Shown: piece after piece, positions 35,200 through 45,501 of the stretch
Layout: every line of letters starts with the position of its first letter
Position numbering within the stretch: position 1 is the stretch's first letter
Assembly (NCBI GenBank): GCA_013115135.1
Contig: JABANP010000221.1
Coordinates: 17,736 to 81,735 of the forward strand
Reading direction: 5' to 3'
DNA length: 64,000 nt
Origin: Perkinsus olseni
Lineage: Eukaryota > Perkinsozoa > Perkinsida > Perkinsidae
Notes under the pieces: model-generated
Databases searched by the model: none
Told to the model about the DNA's origin: nothing
The model's input: only the letters and a program-made list of their open reading frames with translations
Program-made: the position numbers and the translations under genes

Positions 35200-35651
35200 T
35201 CAAATACATTATGGTAGCACCAGCTGCTCAACTCATTGGAGCTTTCTGACTGAAAAAGGCGTTACTCGCTATACTATTCAGAAACTGCCTTGGCCAAAGT
35301 TAACGAGAGCCGCGGCCACTCGACCTCCCATGTATCTACCCGCTACTATCTATATCGTACAACGCAGGCAGGCTTCGAACGGCTGCTGGTAATTTATCTA
35401 CTCCCAATCCCTCGTACGACGCTACCTACCACCCACGAAAAACGCACTTACAGCAGGAATCAACATTGTGCGGGGTAGGAGGTGAATGGTCAATTGGTCA
35501 ATCGATCAGGTGATGTAAAAAAACTTTTTTTGGTTTTTATATCAATTGCGGATCAACAAATCAATCAACCAGTTAACGAGTGATTGATTTCTCGCCTCTC
35601 AATGACGAAAACGTCCCGGCAATCGGGGAGGTTCACGAACTGCTCCTGGAT

Positions 35652-35725
35652 GCCCGATTAGTTCAGCTGGATAGAATATCTGCCTACGGAGCAGATGGTC
35701 GTAGGTTCGAATCCTGCATCGGGTA
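35652..35725 (+). tRNA. tRNA-Arg(ACG), unit 8
   Basis: Base 26 changed G to A; stems intact. Confidence 0.9.
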
Positions 35726-35770
35726 GGCTTTCAGCTCTGGCAGACATAGCGATACCCCTCGAAACGATGA

Positions 35771-35852
35771 CGACACCTGAGGGATTCGAACCCTCGCGGG
35801 CATAGCCCAACGGCTTAGTAGGCCGCCGCCTCAACCACTCGGCCAAAGTGTC
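35771..35852 (-). tRNA. tRNA-Ser(ACT), unit 8
   Basis: Anticodon loop reads CTACTAA, so the anticodon is ACT instead of GCT; it would still decode serine AGU/AGC. One D-arm change. Confidence 0.8.
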
Positions 35853-36303
35853 TCAAACACATTATGGTAGCACAAGTTGCTCAACTCATTGGAGCTTTCT
35901 GACTGAAAAAGGCGTTACTCGCTATACTATTCAGAAACTGCCTTGGCCAAAGTTAACGAGAGCCGCGGCCACTCGACCTCCCATGTATCTACCCGCTACT
36001 ATCTATATCGTACAACGCAGGCAGGCTTCGAACGGCTGCTGGTAATTTATCTACTCCCCATCCCTCGTACGACGCTACCTACCACCCACGAAAAACGCAC
36101 TTACAGCAGGAATCAACATTGTGCGGGGTAGGAGGTGAATGGTCAATTGGTCAATCGATCAGGTGATGTAAAAAAACTTTTTTGGTTTTTATATCAATTG
36201 CGGATCAACAAATCAATCAACCAGTTAACGAGTGATTGATTTCTCGCCTCTCAATGACGAAAACGTCCCGGCAATCGAGGAGGTTCACGAACTGCTCCTG
36301 GAT

Positions 36304-36377
36304 GCCCGATTAGTTCAGCTGGATAGAATATCTGCCTTCGGAGCAGATGGTCGTAGGTTCGAATCCTGCATCGGGTA
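36304..36377 (+). tRNA. tRNA-Arg(TCG), unit 9
   Basis: Anticodon loop CTTCGGA gives anticodon TCG, an arginine isoacceptor for CGA; all stems intact, base 26 is A. Confidence 0.85.
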
Positions 36378-36422
36378 GGCTTTCAGCTCTGGCCGACATT
36401 GCGATACCCCTCGAAACGATGA

Positions 36423-36504
36423 CGACACCTGAGGGATTCGAACCCTCGCGGGCATAGCCCATCGGCTTGGCAGGCCGCCGCCTTAACCACTCGGTCAAAG
36501 TATC
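36423..36504 (-). tRNA. Ser-type tRNA body with anticodon GCC, unit 9
   Basis: Loop CTGCCAA replaces CTGCTAA, giving a glycine-type anticodon on a serine body (long variable arm, G73). The acceptor has a G-U pair (GATACTT). May be non-functional or mischarged. Confidence 0.7.
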
Positions 36505-36956
36505 TCAAACGCATTATGGTAGCACCAGCTGCTCAACTCATTGGAGCTTTCTGACTGAAAAAGGCGATACTCGCTATACTATTCAGAAACTGCCATGGCC
36601 AAAGTTAACGAGAGCCGCGGCCACTCGACCTCCCATGTATCTACCCGCTACTATCTATATCGTACAACGCAGGCAGGCTTCGAACGGCTGCTGGTAATTT
36701 ATCTACTCCCCATCCCTCGTACGACGCTACCTACCACCCACGAAAAACGCACTTACAGCAGGAATCAACATTGTGCGGGGTAGGAGGTGAATGGTCAATT
36801 GGTCAATCGATCAGGTGATGTAAAAAAACTTTTTTCGGTTTTCATATCAATTGCGGATCAACAAATCAATCGACCAGTTAACGAGTGATTGATTTCTCGC
36901 CTCCCAATGATGAAAACGTCCCGGCAATCGAGGAGGTTCACGAACTGCTCCTGGAT

Positions 36957-37030
36957 GCCCGATTAGTTCAGCTGGATAGAATGTCTGCCTACGGAGCAGA
37001 TGGTCGTAGGTTCGAATCCTGCATCGGGTA
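36957..37030 (+). tRNA. tRNA-Arg(ACG), unit 10
   Basis: Consensus copy. Confidence 0.92.
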
Positions 37031-37075
37031 GGCTTTCAGCTCTGGCAGACATAGCGATACCCCTCGAAACGATGA

Positions 37076-37157
37076 CGACACCTGAGGGATTCGAACCCTC
37101 GCGGGCATAGCCCAACGGCTTAGCAGGCCGCCGCCTTAACCACTCGGCCAAAGTGTC
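37076..37157 (-). tRNA. tRNA-Ser(GCT), unit 10
   Basis: Consensus copy. Confidence 0.92.
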
Positions 37158-37609
37158 TCAAGCACATTGTGGTAGCACCAGCTGCTCAACTCATTGGAGC
37201 TTTCTGACTGAAAAAGGCGTTACTCGCTATACTATTCAGAAACTGCCTTGGCCAAAGTTAACGAGAGCCGCGGCCACTCGACCTCCCATGTATCTACCCG
37301 CTACTATCTATATCGTACAACGCAGGCAGGCTTCGAACGGCTGCTGGTAATTTATCTACTCCCAATCCCTCGTACGACGCTACCTACCACCCACGAAAAA
37401 CGCACTTACAGCAGGAATCAACATTGTGCGGGGTAGGAGGTGAATGGTCAATTGGTCAATCGATCAGGTGATGTAAAAAAACTTTTTTTGGTTTTTATAT
37501 CAATTGCGGATCAACAAATCAATCAACCAGTTAACGAGTGATTGATTTCTCGCCTCTCAATGACGAAAACGTCCCGGCAATCGAGGAGGTTCACGAACTG
37601 CTCCTGGAT

Positions 37610-37683
37610 GCCCGATTAGTTCAGCTGGATAGAATGTCTGCCTACGGAGCAGATGGTCGTAGGTTCGAATCCTGCATCGGGTA
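37610..37683 (+). tRNA. tRNA-Arg(ACG), unit 11
   Basis: Consensus copy. Confidence 0.92.
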
Positions 37684-37728
37684 GGCTTTCAGCTCTGGCA
37701 GACATAGCGATACCCCTCGAAACGATGA

Positions 37729-37810
37729 CGACACCTGAGGGATTCGAACCCCCGCGGGCATAGCCCAACGGCTTAGCAGGCCGCCGCCTTAACCACTCTG
37801 CCAAAGTGTC
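37729..37810 (-). tRNA. tRNA-Ser(GCT), unit 11
   Basis: T-stem has one A-to-G change (GGGGG strand) and the D-arm one change (CTCTGCC on the + strand). Confidence 0.85.
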
Positions 37811-38262
37811 TCAAACACATTATGGTAGCACCAGCTGCTCAACTCATTGGAGCTTTCTGACTGAAAAAGGCGTTACTCGCTATACTATTCAGAAACTGCC
37901 TTGGCCAAAGTTAACGAGAGCCGCGGCCACTCGACCTCCCGCGTATCTACCCGCTACTATCTATATCGTACAACGCAGGCAGGCTTCGAACGGCTGCTGG
38001 TAATTTATCTACTCCCAATCCCTCGTACGGCGCTACCTACCACCCACGAAAGACGCGCTTACAGCAAGAATCAACACTGTGTGGGGGAGGAGGTGAATGG
38101 TCAATTGGTCAATCGATCAGGAGATGTAAAAAACAATTTTCTGGTTTTTATATCAATTGCGGATCAATAAATCAATTAACCAGTCAACGAGTGATTGATT
38201 TCTCGTCTCCCAATGACGAAAACGTCCCGGCAATCGAGGAGGTTCACGAACTGCTCCTGGAT

Positions 38263-38336
38263 GCCCGATTAGTTCAGCTGGATAGAATGTCTGCCTACGG
38301 AGCAGATGGTCGTAGGTTCGAATCCTGCATCGGGTA
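38263..38336 (+). tRNA. tRNA-Arg(ACG), unit 12
   Basis: Consensus copy. Confidence 0.92.
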
Positions 38337-38381
38337 GGCTTTCAGCTCTGGCCGACATTGCGATACCCCTCGAAACGATGA

Positions 38382-38463
38382 CGACACCTGCGGGATTCGA
38401 ACCCTCGCGGGCATAGCCCATCGGCTTGGCAGGCCGCCGCCTTAACCACTCGGTCAAAGTATC
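38382..38463 (-). tRNA. Ser-type tRNA body with anticodon GCC, unit 12
   Basis: Second copy with loop CTGCCAA; shares the unit-9 acceptor variant and has an extra T-arm change (CCTGCGGG on the + strand). The matching array-2 copy (56946) has the normal GCT. Confidence 0.7.
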
Positions 38464-38915
38464 TCAAACGCATTATGGTAGCACCAGCTGCTCAACTCAT
38501 TGGAGCTTTCTGACTGAAAAAGGCGTTACTCGCTATACTATTCAGAAACTGCCATGGCCAAAGTTAACGAGAGCCGCGGCCACTCGACCTCCCATGTATC
38601 TACCCGCTACTATCTATATCGTACAACGCAGGCAGGCTTCGAACGGCTGCTGGTAATTTATCTACTCCCAATCCCTCGTACGACGCTACCTACCACCCAC
38701 GAAAAACGCACTTACAGCAGGAATCACCATTGTGCGGGGTAGGGGGTGAATGGTCAATTGGTCAATCGATCAGGTGATGTAAAAAAACTTTTTTCGGTTT
38801 TCATATCAATTGCGGATCAACAAATCAATCGACCAGTTAACGAGTGATTGATTTCTCGCCTCCCAATGACGAAAACGTCCCGGCAATCGAGGAGGTTCAC
38901 GAACTGCTCCTGGAT

Positions 38916-38989
38916 GCCCGATTAGTTCAGCTGGATAGAATGTCTGCCTACGGAGCAGATGGTCGTAGGTTCGAATACTGCATCGGGTA
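38916..38989 (+). tRNA. tRNA-Arg(ACG), unit 13
   Basis: T-stem closing base C61 changed to A (TTCGAATACTGC); weakened B box. Confidence 0.8.
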
Positions 38990-39034
38990 GGCTTTCAGCT
39001 CTGGCCGACATAGCGATACCCCTCGAAACGATGA

Positions 39035-39116
39035 CGACACCTGAGGGATTCGAACCCTCGCGGGCATAGCCCAACGGCTTAGCAGGTCGCCGCCTTAACC
39101 ACTCGGCCAAAGTGTC
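39035..39116 (-). tRNA. tRNA-Ser(GCT), unit 13
   Basis: Anticodon stem carries one mismatch (GCAGGTCGCC on the + strand). Confidence 0.82.
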
Positions 39117-39568
39117 TCAAACATATTATGGTAGCACCAGCTGCTCAACTCATTGGAGCTTTCTGACTGAAAAAGGCGTTACTCGCTATACTATTCAGAA
39201 ACTGCCTTGGCCAAAGTTAACGAGAGCCGCGGCCACTCGACCTCCCATGTATCTACCCGCTACTATCTATATCGTACAACGCAGGCAGGCTTCGAACAGC
39301 TGCTGGTAATTTATCTACTCCCCATCCCTCGTACGACGCTACCTACCACCCACGAAAAACGCACTTACAGCAGGAATCACCATTGTGCGGGGTAGGGGGT
39401 GAATGGTCAATTGGTCAATCGATCAGGTGATGTAAAAAAACTTTTTTTGGTTTTTATATCAATTGCGGATCAACAAATTAATCAACCAGTTAACGAGTGA
39501 TTGATTTCTCGCCTCCCAATGACGAAAACGTCCCGGCAATCGAGGAGGTTCACGAACTGCTCCTGGAT

Positions 39569-39642
39569 GCCCGATTAGTTCAGCTTGATAGAATGTCTGC
39601 CTACGGACCAGATGGTCGTAGGTTCGAATCCTGCATCGGGTA
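39569..39642 (+). tRNA. tRNA-Arg(ACG), unit 14
   Basis: D-loop G18 changed to T and anticodon stem GCAGA changed to CCAGA (C-C mismatch). Confidence 0.7.
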
Positions 39643-39687
39643 GGCTTTCAGCTCTGGCCGACATAGCGATACCCCTCGAAGCGATGA

Positions 39688-39769
39688 CGACACCTGAGGG
39701 ATTCGAACCCTCGCGGGCATAGCCCAACGGCTTAGCAGGCCGCCGCCTTAACCACTCGGCCAAAGTATC
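39688..39769 (-). tRNA. tRNA-Ser(GCT), unit 14
   Basis: Acceptor GATACTT gives a G-U pair; otherwise consensus. Confidence 0.88.
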
Positions 39770-40221
39770 TCAAACGCATTATGGTAGCACCAGCTGCTCA
39801 ACTCATTTGAGCTTTCTGACTGAAAAAGGCGTTACTCGCTATACTATTCAGACACTGCCATGGCCAAAGTTAACGAGAGCCGCGGCCACTCGACCTCCCA
39901 TGTATCTACCCGCTACTATCTATATCGTACAACGCAGGCAGGCTTCGAACGGCTGCTGGTAATTTATCTACTCCCCATCCCTCGTACGACGCTACCTACC
40001 ACCCACGAAAAACGCACTTACAGCAGGAATCAACATTGTGCGGGGTAGGAGGTGAATGGTCAATTGGTCAATCGATCAGGTGATGTAAAAAAACTTTTTT
40101 TGGTTTTTATATCAATTGCGGATCAACAAATCAATCAACCAGTTAACGAGTGATTGATTTCTCGCCTCCCAATGACGAAAACGTCCCGGCAATCGAGGAG
40201 GTTCACGAACTGCTCCTGGAT

Positions 40222-40295
40222 GCCCGATTAGTTCAGCTGGATAGAATGTCTGCCTACGGAGCAGATGGTCGTAGGTTCGAATCCTGCATCGGGTA
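40222..40295 (+). tRNA. tRNA-Arg(ACG), unit 15
   Basis: Consensus copy. Confidence 0.92.
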
Positions 40296-40340
40296 GGCTT
40301 TCAGCTCTGGCCGACATAGCGATACCCCTCGAAACGATGA

Positions 40341-40422
40341 CGACACCTGAGGGATTCGAACCCTCGCGGGCATAGCCCAACGGCTTAGCAGGCCGCCGCC
40401 TTAACCACTCGGCCAAAGTATC
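40341..40422 (-). tRNA. tRNA-Ser(GCT), unit 15
   Basis: Acceptor GATACTT variant; otherwise consensus. Confidence 0.88.
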
Positions 40423-40874
40423 TCAAACGCATTATGGTAGCACCAGCTGCTCAACTCATTGGAGCTTTCTGACTGAAAAAGGCGTTACTCGCTATACTAT
40501 TCAGAAACTGCCATGGCCAAAGTTAACGAGAGCCGCGGCCACTCGACCTCCCATGTATCTACCCGCTACTATCTATATCGTACAACGCAGGCAGGCTTCG
40601 AACGGCTGCTGGTAATTTATCTACTCCCCATCCCTCGTACGACGCTACCTACCACCCACGAAAAACGCACTTACAGCAGGAATCACCATTGTGCGGGGTA
40701 GGAGGTGAATGGTCAATTGGTTAATCGATCAGGTGATGTAAAAAAACTTTTTTTGGTTTTTATATCAATTGCGGATCAACAAATCAATCAACCAGTTAAC
40801 GAGTGATTGATTTCTCGCCTCCCAATGACGAAAACGTCCCGGCAATCGAGGAGGTTCACGAACTGCCCCTGGAT

Positions 40875-40948
40875 GCCCGATTAGTTCAGCTTGATAGAAT
40901 GTCTGCCTACGGAGCAGATGGTCGTAGGTTCGAATCATGCATCGGGTA
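40875..40948 (+). tRNA. tRNA-Arg(ACG), unit 16
   Basis: G18 to T and T-stem CCTGC to CATGC (one mismatch). Confidence 0.75.
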
Positions 40949-40993
40949 GGCTTTCAGCTCTGGCCGACATAGCGATACCCCTCGAAACGATGA

Positions 40994-41075
40994 CGACACC
41001 TGAGGGATTCGAACCCTCGCGGGCATAGCCCAACGGCTTAGCAGGCCGCCGCCTTAACCACTCGGCCAAAGTGTC
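40994..41075 (-). tRNA. tRNA-Ser(GCT), unit 16
   Basis: Consensus copy. Confidence 0.92.
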
Positions 41076-41527
41076 TCAAACACATCATGGTAGCACCAGC
41101 TGCTCAACTCATTGGAGCTTTCTGACTGAAAAAGGCGTTACTCGCTATACTATTCAGAAACTGCCTTGGCCAAAGTTAACGAGAGCCGCGGCCACTCGAC
41201 CTCCCATGTATCTTCCCGCTACTATCTATATCGTACGACGCAGGCAGGCTTCGAACGGTTGCTGGTAATTTATCTACTCCCAATCCCTCGTACGACGCTA
41301 CCTACCACCCACGAAAAACGCACTTACAGGAGGAATCAACATTGTGCGGGGTAGGAGGTGAATGGTCAATTGGTCAATCGATCAGGTGATGTAAAAAAAC
41401 TTTTTTTGGTTTTTATATCAATTGCGGATCAACAAATCAATTAACCAGTCAACGAGTGATTGATTTCTCGCCTCCTAATGACGAAAACGTCCCGGCAATC
41501 GAGGAGGCTCACGAACTGCTCCTGGAT

Positions 41528-41601
41528 GGCCGATTAGTTCAGCTGGATAGAATGTCTGCCTACGGAGCAGATGGTCGTAGGTTCGAATCCTGCATCGGGT
41601 A
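41528..41601 (+). tRNA. tRNA-Arg(ACG), unit 17
   Basis: Acceptor GGCCGAT has one mismatch at position 2. Confidence 0.8.
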
Positions 41602-41646
41602 GGCTTTCAGCTCTGGCCGACATTGCGATACCCCTCGAAACGATGA

Positions 41647-41728
41647 CGACACCTGGGGGATTCGAACCCTCGCGGGCATAGCCCAACGGCTTAGCAGACC
41701 GCCGCCTTAACCACTCGGCCAAAGTGTC
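41647..41728 (-). tRNA. tRNA-Ser(GCT), unit 17
   Basis: T-arm and anticodon-stem substitutions (CCTGGGGG and CAGACCGCC on the + strand), the latter leaving a G-U pair. Confidence 0.85.
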
Positions 41729-42180
41729 TCAAACACATCATGGTAGCACCAGCTGCTCAACTCATTGGAGCTTTCTGACTGAAAAAGGCGTTACTCGCTA
41801 TACTATTCAGAAACTGCCTTGGCCAAAGTTAACGAGAGCCGCGGCCACTCGACCTCCCATGTATCTACCCGCTACTATCTATATCGTACAACGCAGACAG
41901 GCTTCGAACGGCTGCTGGTAATTTATCTACTCCCAATCCCTCGTACGACGCTACCTACCACCCACGAAAAACGCACTTACAGCAGGAATCAACATTGTGC
42001 GGGGTAGGAGGTGAATGGTCAATTGGTCAATCGATCAGGTGATGTAAAAAAACTTTTTTTGGTTTTTATATCAATTGCGGATGAATAAATCAATTAACCA
42101 GTCAACGAGTGATTGATTTCACGACTCCCAATGACGAAAACGTCCCGGCAATGGAGGAGGTTCACGAACTGCTCCTGGAT

Positions 42181-42254
42181 GCCCGATTAGTTCAGCTGGA
42201 TAGAATGTCTGCCTACGGAGCAGATGGTCGTAGGTTCGAATCCTGCATCGGGTA
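42181..42254 (+). tRNA. tRNA-Arg(ACG), unit 18
   Basis: Consensus copy. Confidence 0.92.
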
Positions 42255-42299
42255 GGCTTTCAGCTTTACCCGACATAGCGATACCCCTCGAAACGATGA

Positions 42300-42382
42300 C
42301 GACACCTGAGGGATTCGAACCCTCGCGGGCAGAGTGTTTAAGGCTTAGCAGGCCGCCGCCTTAAACACTCGGCCAAAGTGTC
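42300..42382 (-). tRNA. tRNA-Ser(GCT), variant, unit 18
   Basis: The variable arm is rewritten (GAGTGTTTAAGG on the + strand, one base longer), perhaps by local gene conversion from the D-arm region; anticodon GCT kept. Confidence 0.6.
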
Positions 42383-42833
42383 TCAAACACATTATGGTAG
42401 CACCAGCTGCTCAATTCATTGGAGCTTTCTGACTGAAAAAGGCGTTACTCGCTATACTATTCAGAAACTGCCTTGGCCAAAGTTAACGAGAGCCGCGGCC
42501 ACTCGACCTCCCGTGAATCTACCCGCTACTATCTATATCGTACAACGCAGGCAGGCTTCGAACGGCTGCTGGTAATTTATCTACTCCCAATCCCTCGTAC
42601 GGCGCTACCTACCACCCACGAAAAACGCACTTACAGCAGGAATCAACATTGTGCGGGGTAGGAGGTGAATGGTCAATTGGTCAATCGATCAGGTGATGTA
42701 AAAAACTTTTTTTGGTTTTTATATCAATTGCGGATCAACAAATCAATCAACCAGTTAACGAGTGATTGATTTCTCGCCTCTCAATGACGAAAACGTCCCG
42801 GCAATCGAGGAGGTTCACGAACTGCTCCTGGAT

Positions 42834-42907
42834 GCCCGATTAGTTCAGCTGGATAGAATGTCTGCCTACGGAGCAGAAGATCGTAGGTTCGAATCCTGCA
42901 TCGGGTA
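42834..42907 (+). tRNA. tRNA-Arg(ACG), unit 19
   Basis: Variable loop AGATC instead of TGGTC; stems intact. Confidence 0.88.
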
Positions 42908-42952
42908 GGCTTTCAGCTCTGGCCGACATAGCGATACCCCTCGAAACGATGA

Positions 42953-43037
42953 CGACACCTGAGGGATTCGAACCCTCGCTGGCATAGCCCAACGGCTTAG
43001 CAGGCCGCCGCCGCCTTAACCACTCGGCCAAAGTGTC
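42953..43037 (-). tRNA. tRNA-Ser(GCT) with 3-nt insertion, unit 19
   Basis: An extra GCC/GGC triplet between the D-arm and anticodon stem makes it 85 nt; probably impaired. Confidence 0.55.
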
Positions 43038-43489
43038 TCAAACACATTATGATAGCACCAGCTGCTCAACTCATTGGAGCTTTCTGACTGAAAAAGGCGT
43101 TACTCGCTATACTATTCAGAAACTGCCTTGGCCAAAGTTAACGAGAGCCGCGGCCACTCGACCTCCCATGTATCTACCCGCTACTATCTATATCGTACAA
43201 CGCAGGCAGGCTTCGAACGGCTGCTGGTAATTTATCTACTCCCCATCCCTCGTACGACGCTACATACCACCCACGAAAAACGCACTTACAGCAGGAATCA
43301 CCATTGTGCGGGGTAGGAGGTGAATGGTCAATTGGTCAATCGATCAGGTGATGTAAAAAAACTTTTTTTGGTTTTTATATCAATTGCGGATCAACAAATC
43401 AATCAACCAGTTAACGAGTGATTGATTTCTCGCCTCCCAATGACGAAAACGTCCCGGCAATCGAGGAGGTTCACGAACTGCTCCTGGAT

Positions 43490-43563
43490 GCCCGATTAGT
43501 TCAGCTTGATAGAATGTCTGCCTACGGAGCAGATGGTCGTAGGTTCGAATCCTGCATCGGGTA
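43490..43563 (+). tRNA. tRNA-Arg(ACG), unit 20
   Basis: G18 to T; otherwise consensus. Confidence 0.85.
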
Positions 43564-43608
43564 GGCTTTCAGCTCTGGCCGACAATGCGATACCCCTCGA
43601 AACGATGA

Positions 43609-43690
43609 CGACACCTGGGGGATTCGAACCCTCGCGGGCATAGCCCAACGGCTTAGCAGGCCGCCGCCTTAACCACTCGGCCAAAGTGTC
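43609..43690 (-). tRNA. tRNA-Ser(GCT), unit 20
   Basis: One T-arm substitution (CCTGGGGG on the + strand). Confidence 0.88.
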
Positions 43691-44142
43691 TCAAACACAA
43701 TATGGTAGCACAAGTTGCTCAACTCATTGGAGCTTTCTGACTGAAAAAGGCGTTACTCGCTATACTATTCAGAAACTGCCTTGGCCAAAGTTAACGAGAG
43801 CCGCGGCCACTCGACCTCCCATGTATCTACCCGCTACTATCTATATCGTACAACGCAGGCAGGCTTCGAACGGCTGCTGGTAATTTATCTACTCCCAATC
43901 CCTCGTACGACGCTACCTACCACCCACGAAAAACGCACTTACAGCAGGAATCAACATTGTGCGGGGTAGGAAGTGAATGGTCAATTGGTCAATCGATCAG
44001 GTGATGTAAAAAAACTTTTTTTGGTTTTTATATCAATTGCGGATCAACAAATCAATCAACCAGTTAACGAGTGATTGATTTCTCGACTCCCAATGACGAA
44101 AACGTCCCGGCAATCGAGGAGGTTCACGAACTGCTCCTGGAT

Positions 44143-44190
44143 GCCCGATTAGTTCAGCTGGATAGAATGTCTGCCTACGGAGCAGATGGT
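44143..44190 (+). pseudogene. Truncated tRNA-Arg, unit 21
   Basis: Ends after the anticodon stem (AGCAGATGGT) and jumps to ACGAGGACGACACC: a deletion of about 66 bp removed the T-arm, the 3' acceptor and most of the gap to tRNA-Ser. Confidence 0.8.
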
Positions 44191-44197
44191 ACGAGGA

Positions 44198-44279
44198 CGA
44201 CACCTGAGGGACTCGAACTCTCGCGGGCGTAGCCAAACGGCATAGCAGGCCGCCGCCTTAACCACTCTGCCAAAGTGTC
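44198..44279 (-). pseudogene. Degenerate tRNA-Ser, unit 21
   Basis: Several stem substitutions, T-loop flank GACTCGAACTCTC and loop CTGCTAT; likely decayed. Confidence 0.55.
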
Positions 44280-44729
44280 ACAAACACATTATGATAGCAC
44301 CAGCTGCTCAACTCATTGGAGCTTTCTGACTGAAAAAATGCGTTACTCGCTATACTATTCAAAACTGCCTTGGCCAAAGTTCACGGGAGCCGCGGCCACT
44401 CGACCTCCCATGTATCTACCGCTACTATCTATATCGTACAACGCAGGCAGGCTTCGAACGGCTGCTGGTAATTTATCTACTCCCAATCCCTCGTACGACG
44501 CTACCTACCACCCACGAAAAACGCACTTACAGCAGGAATCAACATTGTGCGGGGTAGGAGGTGAATGGTCAATTGGTCAATCGATCAGGTGATGTAAAAA
44601 AACTTTTTTTATTTTTATATCAATTGCGGATCAACAAATCAATCAACCAGTTAACGAGTGATTGATTTCTCGCCTCCCAATGACGAAAACGTCCCGGCAA
44701 TCGAGGAGGTTCACGAACTGCTCCTGGAT

Positions 44730-44803
44730 GCCCGATTAGTTCAGCTGGATAGAATGTCTGCCTACGGAGCAATTGGTCGTAGGTTCGAATCCTGCATCGG
44801 GTA
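44730..44803 (+). tRNA. tRNA-Arg(ACG), unit 22
   Basis: Anticodon stem 3' strand reads GCAAT, losing two pairs; doubtful function. Confidence 0.65.
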
Positions 44804-44848
44804 GGCTTTCAGCTCTGGCCGACATAGCGATACCCCTCGAAACGATGA

Positions 44849-44930
44849 CGACACCTGAGGGATTCGAACCCTTGCGGGCGTAGCTCAACGGCTTAGCAGG
44901 CCGCCGCCTTAACCACTCGGCCAAAGTGTC
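44849..44930 (-). tRNA. tRNA-Ser(GCT), unit 22
   Basis: Substitutions in the variable arm (CGTAGCTCAACGG) and T-stem (CCCTTGC); anticodon intact. Confidence 0.75.
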
Positions 44931-45224
44931 TCAAACACATCATGGTAGCACCAGCTGCTCAACTCATTGGAGCTTTCTGACTGAAAAAGGCGTTACTCGC
45001 TATACTATTCAGAAACTGCCTTGGCCAAAGTTCACGAGCCGCGGCCACTCGACCTCCCATGTATCTACCCGCTACTATCTATATCGTACAACGCAGGCAG
45101 GCTTCGAACGGCTGCTGGTAATTTATCTACTCTCAATCCCTCGTACGACGCTACCTACCACCCACGAAAAACGCACTCACAGCAGGAATCAACATTGTGC
45201 GGGGGAGGAGGTGAATAGTTGTAG

Positions 45225-45380
45225 GGGGTCGTGAAAGTGTCCGCGTCGGCCCTAGCCCCTTCGTGACACCGATCATTGCTGGCCTCACTACTCAGTGGAG
45301 TTTCTTGTTTTTCATGGGAGATTCGGCGCAACTTTCGATGCTGGTCTAATGACTCATGGCTCATCGGCCTCGATCCATTG
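45225..45380. repeat. Array-end block, repeated at 63783
   Basis: A 155-bp segment starting TTGTAGGGGGTCGTGAAAG replaces normal unit sequence in the last unit. The same block closes array 2. It has no similarity to the unit and no ORF of note. Confidence 0.75.
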
Positions 45381-45501
45381 AGCAATCGATCAGGTGATGT
45401 ATAAAAAAGTCATTATTTTGGTTTTTATATCAATTGCTGATCAATAGATTAATTACTTGACGAATGATTGATTCCTTACCTCCCAATGACGAAAACGTCC
45501 A

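Larger units (their letters stand above)
30807..45501. repeat. Tandem array 1: ~22 units of ~653 bp, each with convergent tRNA-Arg and tRNA-Ser
   Basis: The array begins inside a unit (CAGGCTTCGAACGG at 30807) and repeats every 652-656 bp with few substitutions. Each complete unit contains, left to right: a T-rich TTTTTATATCAATTGCGG block; a 10-bp inverted repeat AAATCAATCA...TGATTGATTT; tRNA-Arg (+); a 45-bp gap; tRNA-Ser (-); about 240 bp of conserved spacer ending in a repeated CAGGCAGGCTTCGAACGG motif; and an A6-7/C/T6-7 palindrome. The right end is altered: from 45225 a unique 155-bp block interrupts the unit, followed by a diverged unit piece to about 45501. The small 62- and 65-codon open frames recurring in every unit are by-products of the tRNA sequence. 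Confidence 0.95.

Noticed and set aside
31278..44924. Recurring 62- and 65-codon ORFs in every array unit, on both strands
   Set aside because: They run through the tRNA-Arg and tRNA-Ser genes and their gap; their conservation follows from the repeat, and proteins of this kind are a known annotation artefact of tRNA loci.
30807..45501. CRISPR-like or satellite array
   Set aside because: The unit is 653 bp with two tRNA genes and no short repeat-spacer pattern; the context is eukaryotic.
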